The notes below the pieces were generated by a model. That model had not been told where the DNA came from. It worked only from the letters and a program-made list of their open reading frames with translations, and did no database searches. The position numbers and the translations under genes are program-made. A stretch of DNA of 64,000 nucleotides, taken from the NCBI GenBank assembly GCA_044463945.1, contig JBIQLW010000013.1:1-64000 (forward strand), given 5' to 3'. Shown here in pieces: positions 16,686 through 25,267 of this stretch. Origin of the DNA: 62-47 sp044463945. GTDB taxonomy: Bacteria > Pseudomonadota > Alphaproteobacteria > Rhizobiales > Xanthobacteraceae. Positions within the stretch are counted from its first letter, which is position 1; every line of letters begins with the position of its first letter.

Positions 16686-17137
16686 AATCGCTGTTTTACG
16701 AGGATTTCGAAATCGGACAGGTTTTCGACAGTCCCGGACGGACGGTCACGGAGACCGATCTGTCGCTGTTCTGCATGATGTCCGGCGACTGGCATCCGCT
16801 GCATTCGGATGAGGAATATGCGAAGACGACGCAGTTTGGACGGCGCGTGGTCGGTGGCGTGTTCGGGGTGGCGCTGGTAACGGGCGCGATGAGCCGATGG
16901 GGGATTTTCGAAGCGTCGGTGATCGCCATGCTGTCGATCGGGAACTGGCAATTCGTGGGCCCGATTTATGTCGGTGACACGCTCAGCGTACGCATGACAA
17001 TTGTAGACAAGCGGCCGACGAAAAGTGGATCGGCCGGGATTATTGATCGCGAGTTTGAGATTCGAAATCAGCGCGGCGAGGTTATCCAAACGGGTCGCTC
17101 GGATGCGCTGATCAAGTTGCGACCCGATCTTCCTTGA
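16682..17137 (+). CDS. MaoC-family enoyl-CoA hydratase/dehydratase
   Basis: A 151-residue single hotdog-fold protein with the complete hydratase-2 motif SGDWHPLHSDEEYAK (about 34-48), in which Asp and His activate water for addition to an enoyl-CoA. The start is GTG at 16682, overlapping the ligase stop. It likely hydrates the enoyl-CoA made by one of the acyl-CoA dehydrogenases in the cluster. Contrast the second MaoC-like gene at 25268, where these residues are lost. Confidence 0.92.
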   Translation: MKSLFYEDFEIGQVFDSPGRTVTETDLSLFCMMSGDWHPLHSDEEYAKTTQFGRRVVGGVFGVALVTGAMSRWGIFEASVIAMLSIGNWQFVGPIYVGDTLSVRMTIVDKRPTKSGSAGIIDREFEIRNQRGEVIQTGRSDALIKLRPDLP

Positions 17138-17171
17138 TTTCAGCCCTGATACAACGGAAAAGGACATCACG

Positions 17172-18377
17172 GTGAGATATATTAAGTCATTATACGTTGG
17201 TGCGTTGATGGCGGTGATGGTATCGTCGCTGACCTCCGCTGAAAACGGGCCAATCAAGATCGGGATACTAAACGATCAGTCCGGCCCCTATGTCGCGATT
17301 GATGGCCCAAGCTCTGTTGATGCCGCGCGTATGGCGGTTGAAGATTTCGGAGATACGTTGCTCGGGCGCAAGATCGAGGTGGTATCTGCGGATCATCAGA
17401 ACAAGGCGGATGTCGGCGCAACCATTGCCCGCAGATGGCTGGACGTTGACGGCGTGACGGCTATTGTCGACGTTGCGGTTTCGTCCGTCGCATTCGCGGT
17501 GCAGGAGCTTGCGCGCGAGCGCAACAAGATCGTGATCTATTCCGGAGCCGGAAGCTCCGATCTCACCGGCAAGGCGTGTTCGCCGACGAGCGTGCATTGG
17601 ACCTACGATACCTATGCGCTTACGGTCGGCACCAGCAAGGCGCTGGTGAAGAACGGCGGCGACAGTTGGTTTTTCATCTCGTCGGATAACGCCTTTGGCA
17701 AGGCCCTGACGCGCGATTCGTCCAAGGCTGTTCAGGCCGTTAACGGCAAGGTGCTGGGTGAGGTGCTGCATCCGGCAAATTCATCAGATTTCGCCAGCTA
17801 TATTTTGCAAGCGCAAACCTCCGGGGCCAAGGTTGTCGCGCTCGCCAATGCTGGAGAGGACACCAAGAATGCGGTGAAGGCTGGCAGGGAGTTCGGACTC
17901 ACTGTCAAGCAGCAGATGGTCGGGCTGCTGACGCTGCTTCCGGATGTCCATGGTCTCGGGCTTGAGACGGCCCAAGGCTTGCTTGTGACGGAATCATTTT
18001 ACTGGGACATGAACGAGGAAACCCGCGCGTGGTCGAAGCGGTTCTTTGAACGCAACAAGGTGATGCCGCACATGGTGCCGGCTGGCGTCTATGGCACCGT
18101 CATGCACTATCTCAAGGCCGTCAAGGCCGCGGGGACGACCGACTCCGCTAAAGTCATGACGGCAATGAAGGAGATGCCGATCAATGACTTCATGACCAGG
18201 AATGGACGGATTCGTGAGGATGGTCGGGTGCTGCGCGATTTCTATGTATTTCGGGTCAAGAGCCCAAAGGAGTCCAAGGCGCCGTGGGATTACTATGAGA
18301 AAATCGCAACGATCCCGGCTGAGGATGCCGCGCGCCCACTCGCCGAGAGCGAGTGTCCGCTTGTCAAAAAGCGGTAG
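17172..18377 (+). CDS. ABC transporter substrate-binding protein (type I periplasmic receptor)
   Basis: A 401-residue receptor starting at GTG (ribosome site AAAGGA seven bases upstream) with a signal peptide ending near SLTSA. The mature part begins IKIGILNDQSGPYVAIDGPSSVDAARMAVEDFG. It is clearly paralogous to the orphan receptor at 43156, sharing HQNKADVGATI, SSDLTGKACSP and FYWDMNEETRAWSKRFF; that branch includes receptors for aromatic acids in Rhodopseudomonas. As the second receptor in this operon it may widen the substrate range of the Liv permease. Confidence 0.92.
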   Translation: MRYIKSLYVGALMAVMVSSLTSAENGPIKIGILNDQSGPYVAIDGPSSVDAARMAVEDFGDTLLGRKIEVVSADHQNKADVGATIARRWLDVDGVTAIVDVAVSSVAFAVQELARERNKIVIYSGAGSSDLTGKACSPTSVHWTYDTYALTVGTSKALVKNGGDSWFFISSDNAFGKALTRDSSKAVQAVNGKVLGEVLHPANSSDFASYILQAQTSGAKVVALANAGEDTKNAVKAGREFGLTVKQQMVGLLTLLPDVHGLGLETAQGLLVTESFYWDMNEETRAWSKRFFERNKVMPHMVPAGVYGTVMHYLKAVKAAGTTDSAKVMTAMKEMPINDFMTRNGRIREDGRVLRDFYVFRVKSPKESKAPWDYYEKIATIPAEDAARPLAESECPLVKKR

Positions 18378-18444
18378 AGCGACACTTCCGGGACGGGAAG
18401 CAAAGCTCGCTGTTTCTGTGAGAGCGTTTTAAATGAACATCGAT

Positions 18445-18468
18445 CGCACCGCCTCAAGTGGCGGTGCG
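18445..18468. terminator. Hairpin between convergent genes
   Basis: A 9-bp perfect stem CGCACCGCC / GGCGGTGCG with a 6-base loop that contains the stop codon of the minus-strand alcohol dehydrogenase. It follows the binding-protein gene by about 70 bases. No strong T-run on either side, so termination strength is uncertain. Confidence 0.5.
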
Positions 18469-19656
18469 AAGAATCACCATCACGTCGTCAGCCGATTGAA
18501 TCGGTCGCAGGTTCGCCTTGACGAATGCGTTGCCCAGCCCGGTTTCCGCAACGCGCGGCAGGACACTTTCGTCGACATCAAGCTGCGACAATCGCGTCGG
18601 CAGTCCGAGCGAGTCGATGAAGCGACGGACGGCATCCGCCGCGGATTCACCAGGGTGCCCAAAGATGGATGCGATCTCAGCCTGCTGAGCGTTCGATATC
18701 GGGGCATTGAAGGCGAGGACGGCCGGCAGCAGCACGCAGGACGTCATGCCATGCGGTACGCCCGCGATGGCTCCAAGCTGATGGCCGAGTCCATGACTCG
18801 CACCGTAACGAACCCGGCCGATGCTTGAGCCGGCTAGCCAGACGCCGAGCTGACAGTGATGGCGGGCCTCCGCGCTGGACGGATCGGCGTGTGTCGCCCT
18901 CAATCCGTCGCGCAGCAGCGCAAGCCCGCGCAGGGCGAGTGCGTCGGTAAAGGGATTTGCATCTCGCGACAGCACGGTCTCGATCCCGTGATCGACGGAA
19001 CGTATGCCGGTCGACAGCCAGAGGTCGAGCGGGGTCTGCGTTCCCAGCCACGGATCATAGACGATGATGTCCGGCGCCAGCGTATCGGATTTGAATATAT
19101 GCTTGATACCAGTTTCGACGTCGGTCGCGCCGCCAATGATGCCGAACTCGGCGGCGGACAGCGTGGTCGGTATGGCGACGATCGGTAAACTGCGCATACC
19201 GGGTGACGGCTGGGAAATCCCCTGGCTGTCGGGCATCGAGCGAAAGCCCAGCAATGCCTCCCGGTTGCGAACCCCAGCCCCTGCCGCAAGGCAACTGATC
19301 TTGGCGGCATCGATCGCGCTGCCGCCGCCGAAAACAATGACGAGGTCGGGATGCGTCCGCTCGATCGTCTCGATCAGTGCGAGCACCGTCTTGAAAGGCG
19401 TATGCGGCTTCAAGTCGTGGAATACAGGAAGGGCCGACGCCCCGAGCGCGTCGAGCGTCGCCTTTACAACGGGGTTTGCCAGAAGCGAGGACGTGACGAT
19501 GGGCAACACACGGGCGGCGCCACGGCCTTTGGCCAGATGCGCGACGACGTCTTCGGTATGTGCGCCATAGTGCACCAGCGGCTGGCGGAGCATGGCGAGC
19601 GAGCCGGGGACGATCGCGGTTGTATCGCTTCGGGGGCTTTCCGGAGACGGTGTCAT
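18454..19656 (-). CDS. Iron-containing alcohol dehydrogenase (maleylacetate reductase-like)
   Basis: A 400-residue group III metal-dependent alcohol dehydrogenase. The NAD(P) motif is FGGGSAIDAAK (about residue 110) and metal ligands are expected in SVDHGIETVL and GASHGLGHQLGA...PHG. The branch includes maleylacetate reductases and 4-hydroxybutyrate dehydrogenases, so the substrate may be a hydroxy- or oxo-acid. The start at 19656 is preferred for GGAG nine bases upstream; ATG at 19671 would add five residues. It is convergent with the first operon and divergent from the kinase operon; shared control through the intergenic region is likely. Confidence 0.88.
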   Translation of the reverse strand: MTPSPESPRSDTTAIVPGSLAMLRQPLVHYGAHTEDVVAHLAKGRGAARVLPIVTSSLLANPVVKATLDALGASALPVFHDLKPHTPFKTVLALIETIERTHPDLVIVFGGGSAIDAAKISCLAAGAGVRNREALLGFRSMPDSQGISQPSPGMRSLPIVAIPTTLSAAEFGIIGGATDVETGIKHIFKSDTLAPDIIVYDPWLGTQTPLDLWLSTGIRSVDHGIETVLSRDANPFTDALALRGLALLRDGLRATHADPSSAEARHHCQLGVWLAGSSIGRVRYGASHGLGHQLGAIAGVPHGMTSCVLLPAVLAFNAPISNAQQAEIASIFGHPGESAADAVRRFIDSLGLPTRLSQLDVDESVLPRVAETGLGNAFVKANLRPIQSADDVMVILRTAT

Positions 19657-19805
19657 TCGTGCGATCTCCATATGATCCGCCCCGGCCGGTAAGGGAACGG
19701 GCGCGTCTGTTGCCAGCTTTGATTGTCCGTCAGAAATATCATTGAATCAGAGCTTTCGTAAACACAAACAGAGATGAAATGGATGATTGACGCTCGCTTG
19801 GATTT

Positions 19806-19834
19806 TTGACATCTAAGTATTGTCCGACAATAAT
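19806..19834 (+). promoter_or_regulatory. Strong promoter with palindromic operator in its spacer
   Basis: TTGACA (19806-19811), 17 nt, AATAAT (19829-19834) is the best sigma-70 promoter in the window. Between the boxes lies a perfect 7+1+7 palindrome TATTGTC-C-GACAATA (19818-19832) that enters the -10 box, a placement that would give tight repression. A related half-site ATTGTCCG occurs at 19722-19729. The cognate regulator may be the IclR protein at 24233 or the TetR at 6428; neither is proven. Confidence 0.6.
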
Positions 19835-19853
19835 TTTGAATCTGGAGCCGGAT

Positions 19854-20954
19854 GTGGGGTCAATCTCGACGACAGCGGAGACGCCGGAGCACCCGGCGCT
19901 GTTGTCGGACGCAGACAGTGTCGGGGCCGAATGGGAGAACCTTGCGCGCTATCTTGATGCGCATGGCATGAAACTCGGCACAGCGCAGCCGATCCGGCAG
20001 TTCGCCGGTGGTCTGGCGAACCGCAACTATCTGCTGATCGTGAATGGTGAGCCGACCGTCTTGCGCCGCCCGCCTGACGGCGAATTGCCGCCGGGCGCTC
20101 ATGACATGGCACGCGAGCATCGCATTCTCTCGCGATTGGCGAACGCACTGCCGTTCATCCCGAAGGGCCTGCACTACTGCGGCGACCGCAGCATCATCGG
20201 CGTGCCGTTTCAGTTGATCGAATACCGCGCCGGTCTCGTCGTTCGAGGCGCGGATTTGTCGCCGCTGGAGGACCGAACGGATGCGCCGCCAGTCCTTTCC
20301 GAAATGCTGGTCGCGACGCTGGCCGCGCTGCACAGCGTGGATGCGCGAGATGTCGGGCTTGGCGATCTCGGCCGTCCGGACGGGTTTATCGCGCGAGCGA
20401 TCGCGGGATGGTCGAAACGCGGGGCGCTGGTCGTCGAAGGTAAGGCATCGCAGGGCCTGCTGCGGGATATTTCCCATTGGCTCGCACGACAGACGTTCCG
20501 TGACCGAACGCCGACGCTTCTTCATTGCGACTTCAAACTGGACAACCTCATTCTGAATCCTCAGACACTGTCGCCAGTGGCGTTGGTCGATTGGGACATG
20601 GGAACGCGCGGCGATCCGCTGTTTGATCTGGCGACCCTGCTGAGCTACTGGGCGCAACCGGACGATCCGCCGGCGCTGCATCGGCTACGGCAGATGCCGA
20701 CGACGCATCCGGGGTTCTGGCGGCGCGCCGAGGTCGCCCGGCGCTATGCCGATCTCACGGGCCGGGATATCGACGATCTGCCGGCCATGCGGGTCCTTGC
20801 CCTGTTCAAGCTCGGGATCGTCTTTTTGCAACTGCACCGCCAATGGACCAACGGTGCGGTCAAGGACAGCCGCTACGCCGATTTCGCCAGCCTTGGCGAG
20901 GATATTCTTCTGGTTGCGCGCGACATCGCAACCGGATCTGGACAGGAAGATTGA
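19854..20954 (+). CDS. APH-family phosphotransferase, ACAD10/LvaA-like hydroxyacyl-CoA kinase
   Basis: A 366-residue kinase of the aminoglycoside-phosphotransferase fold. Brenner's motif is LLHCDFKLDNLIL (catalytic Asp and Asn) and the metal-binding Asp follows in LVDWDMGTRGDPLFDLA; the N-terminal lobe has FAGGLANRNYLL. The start GTG at 19854 has GGAG six bases upstream and lies just after the promoter, whereas an upstream TTG falls inside the -35 box. Members fused to or beside ACAD10/11-type dehydrogenases phosphorylate 4-hydroxyacyl-CoAs, as LvaA does in levulinate catabolism. An ACAD follows with overlapping start. No LvaB-like partner is seen. Confidence 0.87.
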   Translation: MGSISTTAETPEHPALLSDADSVGAEWENLARYLDAHGMKLGTAQPIRQFAGGLANRNYLLIVNGEPTVLRRPPDGELPPGAHDMAREHRILSRLANALPFIPKGLHYCGDRSIIGVPFQLIEYRAGLVVRGADLSPLEDRTDAPPVLSEMLVATLAALHSVDARDVGLGDLGRPDGFIARAIAGWSKRGALVVEGKASQGLLRDISHWLARQTFRDRTPTLLHCDFKLDNLILNPQTLSPVALVDWDMGTRGDPLFDLATLLSYWAQPDDPPALHRLRQMPTTHPGFWRRAEVARRYADLTGRDIDDLPAMRVLALFKLGIVFLQLHRQWTNGAVKDSRYADFASLGEDILLVARDIATGSGQED

Positions 20955-22153
20955 TGATGCCTGAACTCGACATGAATTTTTCGTTGCCGGCTCACGTCTC
21001 CGAGCTTGCGGAGCGTGTGAAGGCATTTGTCCGGGATGAAGTCGTCCCGTTCGAAAGGGATCCGCGCTGGACGTCTCACGGGCCGACGGATGAGCTTCGG
21101 CGCGAACTCAACGCGCTGGCGCGAAAGGCTGGCGTGTTTGCGCCGCATGTCCCGGATGAATATGGCGGCCAGCATCTGTCTCATATCGGACGCGCGGCGG
21201 TTTTCACGGCCGCGGGTTACTCGATGCTGGGGCCGATAGCCTTGCACTGCGCGGCGCCGGATGAAGGCAACATTCATCTGCTCGATGTCGTGGCCCGACC
21301 GGATCAGCGCGAGCGCTACCTGAAACCGCTGGCAACCGGCGCGGTGCGATCCTGCTTCTGCATGACGGAGCCGTCGCCCGGCGCGGGCTCAGACCCCGGC
21401 CAGTTGCAGACCACGGCGCGCCGCGATGGCGATAGCTGGGTGATCGACGGCGAGAAATGGTTGATTACCGGCGCCGAGGGCGCGGCCTTTGCGATTATTA
21501 TGGCGAAGACCGACGGAGAGGGAGCCAACGGGGCAGCGACGATGTTTTTCGCCGACATGTCGGACCCTGCGATCACCATCGAACGCACGCTTGATACCAT
21601 CGATTCCGGCTTTGTCGGCGGGCACGCAGTGGTTCGTTTTAACGGGCTGCGAGTGCCGTCCGACGCGGTCCTCGGAGAGGTCGGGCATGGTTTTCGACAT
21701 GCTCAGGTTCGGCTTGCGCCGGCGCGTCTCACCCATTGCATGCGCTGGCTTGGCTCGGCGATCCGTGCCCAGGAAATCGCGACCGCGTTCGCCCGGCGCC
21801 GCACGGCTTTCGGCAAGCCGCTTGGCGAGCATGAGGGCGTTTCTTTCAAGCTGGCCAACAACGCCATGGACATTCACATGGCCCAATTGACTATCTGGCA
21901 TACGGCCTGGGTGCTCGACAAAGGCGAGCGGGCATCGACCGAAAGCTCGATGGCCAAGGTGATCTGCTCGGAGGCGGTTGCGCGTGTCGCTGATCGGTCG
22001 TTGCAGATTCTGGGCGGGCTAGGGACGACACGCGACACGATCATCGAGAGGTTTTATCGCGATGTCCGGGCATTCCGGATTTACGATGGCCCATCGGAAG
22101 TCCACCGCTGGGCGATCGGCCGGCGTATTCTGACACAGAGCGGTGGTAAATAG
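20954..22153 (+). CDS. Acyl-CoA dehydrogenase, ACAD10/11 (LvaC)-like
   Basis: A 399-residue flavoprotein with the three ACAD domains: N-terminal helices, a central beta domain (CFCMTEPSPGAGSDPGQLQTTARR, in two parts around residues 135-160, and WVIDGEKWLITGA) and the C-terminal helical domain. The C-terminus RIYDGPSEVHRWAIGRRIL is the ACAD10/11 pattern, with Asp where medium-chain dehydrogenases carry the catalytic Glu. ACAD10/11 enzymes act on 4-phosphoryloxyacyl-CoA and eliminate phosphate to give an enoyl-CoA, which fits the kinase encoded directly upstream. ATG at 20954 overlaps the kinase stop; 20957 is an alternative. Confidence 0.9.
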   Translation: MMPELDMNFSLPAHVSELAERVKAFVRDEVVPFERDPRWTSHGPTDELRRELNALARKAGVFAPHVPDEYGGQHLSHIGRAAVFTAAGYSMLGPIALHCAAPDEGNIHLLDVVARPDQRERYLKPLATGAVRSCFCMTEPSPGAGSDPGQLQTTARRDGDSWVIDGEKWLITGAEGAAFAIIMAKTDGEGANGAATMFFADMSDPAITIERTLDTIDSGFVGGHAVVRFNGLRVPSDAVLGEVGHGFRHAQVRLAPARLTHCMRWLGSAIRAQEIATAFARRRTAFGKPLGEHEGVSFKLANNAMDIHMAQLTIWHTAWVLDKGERASTESSMAKVICSEAVARVADRSLQILGGLGTTRDTIIERFYRDVRAFRIYDGPSEVHRWAIGRRILTQSGGK

Positions 22154-22206
22154 AGTGCCGGTGGCTGATACGAGTACGGCCATGGCATAAGAAACGGGAG
22201 GAAACG

Positions 22207-23853
22207 ATGCGCGACGTCTGGTCACTCAGCCAGGATTCTCCGGCCGAAAGCTATGAAAAGCTGTGTACCGATTTTCGCTGGCAGGTTCCGCCGACTTTCA
22301 ATTTCGGCGTCGATGTCATTGACCGGCGCGCCCGCGAGCAGGATGGCCCGGCGCTGATCTGGGAAAACGCCGCGGGCGACACGCGTTCCTATCGTTATTC
22401 CGATCTGTCGCGGCTGTCGAACAGGCTGGCGAACGTGCTGCGTGCGCGTGGTGTGAAGAAGGGCGATCGCGTCATCGTCATGCTGCCGCGCGTGCCCGAA
22501 TGGTTCGTTGCGCTGATCGCGACGATGAAAATCGGCGCCGTGCCGATCCCGTGCATCGAGATGCTGACCGAACGCGACATCGAATATCGCGTTGACAATT
22601 CGCAGGCCAGGGCGGCGATCTGTCGGCCCGACCAAACAGTCAAGTTTGCTTCGGTCAAGGACAAGGTCGCTGTCCGGATCGCGCTGGGCGAGGTTGCCGA
22701 CTGGCTCAACTGGGATAGCGAACTGGCGGGAGCTTCCGAGACGATCAAGCCGGCCGTGGTCGGAGCGGAAGAGCCGGCCATCATGTATTACACCTCCGGA
22801 TCGACTGGTCATCCGAAGGCCGTTGTCCATGCAGCCCGCGCGATCTATGCGTGGCGCGTCTCGGCGATCTACTGGCTTGATCTGCGTCCCGGCGAGGTGA
22901 TCTGGTGTACGGCGGACACCGGTTGGAGCAAGGCGGGGACCAGCATCATTTTCGGACCGCTGAGCTGCGGGGCCTGTTCCTTCTTTTTCGATGGGCCTTT
23001 CGTTCCCAAGGATCGGCCGGCACTGATCCGAAAGCATCAGGTGACGGTTTATTGCGCGCCGGGCACGGAACTGTCGCGGGTCGTGAACGAGGTTCAGTCG
23101 CGAAACGATCTCGGCCGGCTGCGCCGCGTCGTGACCGCGGGCGAGGCGATGAATCCCGTCGTCGCCGAGCGATGGGAAGCCGCGACCGGCATCCGCGTCG
23201 ACGAAGCCTACGGGCAGACGGAAGCTCTGATGGTTGCGTTGAACTATCCGGGCGAACCCGTGCGTTATGGCTCGATGGGACGACCGTCGCCCGGCTCCGA
23301 TCTCGACGTGATCGATGCGAACGGCAATCGCCTGCCCCCGGGGCAGGAGGGTGATCTTGCGCTGAAGACGCCAAATCCGCAGTTGATGCTGGGTTACTGG
23401 AAGGATGCGGACAGGACCGATGGCTGTTACATCGACGGTCCCGAGGGCCGATGGTATCTGACCAGCGATCGCGCCGAGAAGGATACGGATGGTTACTTCT
23501 GGTATCGCGGACGGTCGGACGACGTGATCAACTCCGCCGGCTATCGCATCGGTCCCATAGAAGTTGAGAATGCGTTGGCCGAGCACCCGGCGGTCCAGGT
23601 CTGTGCCGTGGTTGCCAGTCCCGACGGGGAGCGCGGCGAGATCGTCAAGGCGTTCGTGGTATTGCAGAAGGATCGGCAGCCGTCGCCGGAACTGACGCGC
23701 GAGCTACAGGACCATGTCAAGTCCGTCACCGCGCCCTATAAGTATCCGCGTGCGATCGAGTACATCACTGAATTGCCGATGACGATCACCGGCAAGATCC
23801 GCCGCCGCGAGCTGCGTGACCGCGAGTTCGCGCGCGTGGCGCGGGCGCGTTGA
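22207..23853 (+). CDS. Acyl-CoA synthetase (medium-chain ACSM/LvaE-like)
   Basis: A 548-residue ligase with a strong ribosome site (GGGAGGAAACG). Motifs: YYTSGSTGHPKAVVH (about 198-212), EAYGQTEALM (about 336), WYLTSDRAEKDTDGYFWYRGRSDDVINSAGYRIGP (in pieces around 420-450) and the catalytic Lys in PMTITGKIRRRELRD near the end. This is the acetyl-CoA/medium-chain synthetase branch, distinct from the other three ligases here. As third gene after a kinase and an ACAD10/11-like dehydrogenase it takes the LvaE position, activating a short hydroxy- or keto-acid. Confidence 0.92.
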   Translation: MRDVWSLSQDSPAESYEKLCTDFRWQVPPTFNFGVDVIDRRAREQDGPALIWENAAGDTRSYRYSDLSRLSNRLANVLRARGVKKGDRVIVMLPRVPEWFVALIATMKIGAVPIPCIEMLTERDIEYRVDNSQARAAICRPDQTVKFASVKDKVAVRIALGEVADWLNWDSELAGASETIKPAVVGAEEPAIMYYTSGSTGHPKAVVHAARAIYAWRVSAIYWLDLRPGEVIWCTADTGWSKAGTSIIFGPLSCGACSFFFDGPFVPKDRPALIRKHQVTVYCAPGTELSRVVNEVQSRNDLGRLRRVVTAGEAMNPVVAERWEAATGIRVDEAYGQTEALMVALNYPGEPVRYGSMGRPSPGSDLDVIDANGNRLPPGQEGDLALKTPNPQLMLGYWKDADRTDGCYIDGPEGRWYLTSDRAEKDTDGYFWYRGRSDDVINSAGYRIGPIEVENALAEHPAVQVCAVVASPDGERGEIVKAFVVLQKDRQPSPELTRELQDHVKSVTAPYKYPRAIEYITELPMTITGKIRRRELRDREFARVARAR

Positions 23854-23862
23854 AGCCGAACG

Positions 23863-24010
23863 TCAGGCAAGCGTCAGGCCGCCGTCTACGGTGATAGTCG
23901 ATCCGGCGATATGGGCCGAGGCGGGCGATGCCAGGAAAGCGCGGTCTCCGGCTTGGCGCCGGGGGCCGACCTCGGGTTCGTCACGAATGCCGCTTTCCTG
24001 TCGCCGATCC
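23863..24010 (-). pseudogene. Remnant of a short-chain dehydrogenase/reductase (C-terminus)
   Basis: On the minus strand FLASPASAHIAGSTITVDGG followed by LTLA and a stop is the unmistakable end of a classical SDR. Upstream, in another frame, IGDRKAAFVTNPRSAPGAKPE fits the preceding helix after a frameshift. Nothing of the Rossmann core or the YxxxK active site is left. It lies directly after the LvaE-like gene, where an LvaD-type SDR would be expected in a complete levulinate-like set. Confidence 0.65.
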
Positions 24011-24232
24011 GGCTCGTCCGTAATTCATCTTGCCGCCGGCTGCATCGAAAACACGTGCGCCGCCGTCGTCAGCACCCAGTTACAAGGCTCGAAGACCAAG
24101 TTGTTGTCGGCTGGTCTACTCTACCGTCGATGGAGTTCAGCGCTACCAAGAGTGTTGCATAGAGCCTCGGTTGCCAGCTAAGGCATCAAAATGCGCTTGG
24201 TTGCAAGCTGCAACTCGGAGGTCGGATTCGGC

Positions 24233-24988
24233 ATGATCGTAAAACAGGTTCTTTTTGCGATTCAGATCCTGGAGTTCTTTGCCAGCCGAAAACGCCCCGC
24301 AACCCTGTCGGAAATTGCCGAGCATTTCGGGTGGCCGCGCTCCAGCACGTTCAATTTAATCGAGACCCTTAGCAAAAGCGGTCTGCTTTATGAACTCAAG
24401 TATCGCGCTGGCTACTATCCCACACGGCGACTGCTGGATCTCGCGCGCACGATCGTCGCTGAGGGGCCGCTGTCGGATCGGCTCCGGATGATGGCGACGA
24501 ATCTTGCGGAGCGGACCGGGGAAACGGTCACGCTCGCGGGATTGTCCGGGCTGAGCGCCGTTTTTCTCGAAGTCGTCGAATCGCCTTCTCCGATCCGTTA
24601 TTTCACACATGTCGGTGAGCGCGTACCGCTCTATCCGACTTCGAGTGGGCAGGCGCTTTTATCGATGCTCTCTGCGCGGGAGCGCGCTGCCTTGCTGCGC
24701 AAACTCGAGTATGTCCGCTACGCGCCGAATACCCCGATGTCTCCGGAAGATGTCGAGGCGGAAATCCAGAAGTCATTGGAGCGGGGCTGGTTCGTTAACA
24801 ACAACGGCTATGTGCGTGACCTGATGGGCATTGCCATGCCGCTGCCGCTGCCGGCCCGCCAGCTTTGTCTTCTGGTCGCAGGGCCTGCTTTTCGACTTGA
24901 AAGCCGGTTGCCGGAAATCGTAGCGGAACTGCGGGTCGAGATAGACCGCTACCTCGCTGAGGCCGACCCCGCCGAAATCAAGGGCTGA
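24233..24988 (+). CDS. IclR-family transcriptional regulator
   Basis: About 251 residues: N-terminal winged helix (VKQVLFAIQILEFFASRKRPATLSEIAEHFGWPRSSTFNLIETL in parts, residues 3-46) and C-terminal effector domain (LAERTGETVTLAGLSG, VPLYPTSSGQALLS, MGIAMPLPLPARQLCLLVAG). IclR proteins sense small organic acids. ATG at 24233 has GGAGG eleven bases upstream; an earlier ATG at 24191 would add 14 residues without a clear ribosome site. It separates the kinase operon from the TRAP operon and reads in the same direction as both, so it is the best candidate controller of either. Confidence 0.9.
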   Translation: MIVKQVLFAIQILEFFASRKRPATLSEIAEHFGWPRSSTFNLIETLSKSGLLYELKYRAGYYPTRRLLDLARTIVAEGPLSDRLRMMATNLAERTGETVTLAGLSGLSAVFLEVVESPSPIRYFTHVGERVPLYPTSSGQALLSMLSARERAALLRKLEYVRYAPNTPMSPEDVEAEIQKSLERGWFVNNNGYVRDLMGIAMPLPLPARQLCLLVAGPAFRLESRLPEIVAELRVEIDRYLAEADPAEIKG

Positions 24989-25225
24989 GCGCGCATTCCA
25001 AGCCGTCTTGTGCGATGCCCCGGCTTTGTATGGAAACACGGGGGCACCCCGGAACCCCTTGCTTCTTGCTGGGTGACCACAAGTGAGCAGATTCTGGGGT
25101 GGCGGCGTGAATGCTTGATGTATCCATCTACCGCGCTTCACTCTGTTGATATTGCTTAATAATTGCGATTTCCGGCCGACAGTCCATTATCCCGTCTGAC
25201 AGTGCAACAATCGGCAGGAACGTTA

Positions 25226-25255
25226 TTGACTGGTATGTTCATGGTTGTGTAAATT
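25226..25255 (+). promoter_or_regulatory. Candidate promoter of the MaoC-like/TRAP operon
   Basis: TTGACT (25226-25231), 18 nt and TAAATT (25250-25255) precede the MaoC-like gene. The 280-base gap from the IclR gene holds nothing else I can identify; it is more AT-rich towards its right end. Confidence 0.4.
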
Positions 25256-25267
25256 ATTTTCAATATC

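Noticed and set aside
19806..19853. TTG at 19806 as the start of the APH kinase
   Set aside because: The codon is part of the -35 box of a strong promoter; the GTG at 19854 has a ribosome site and lies after the predicted transcript start.
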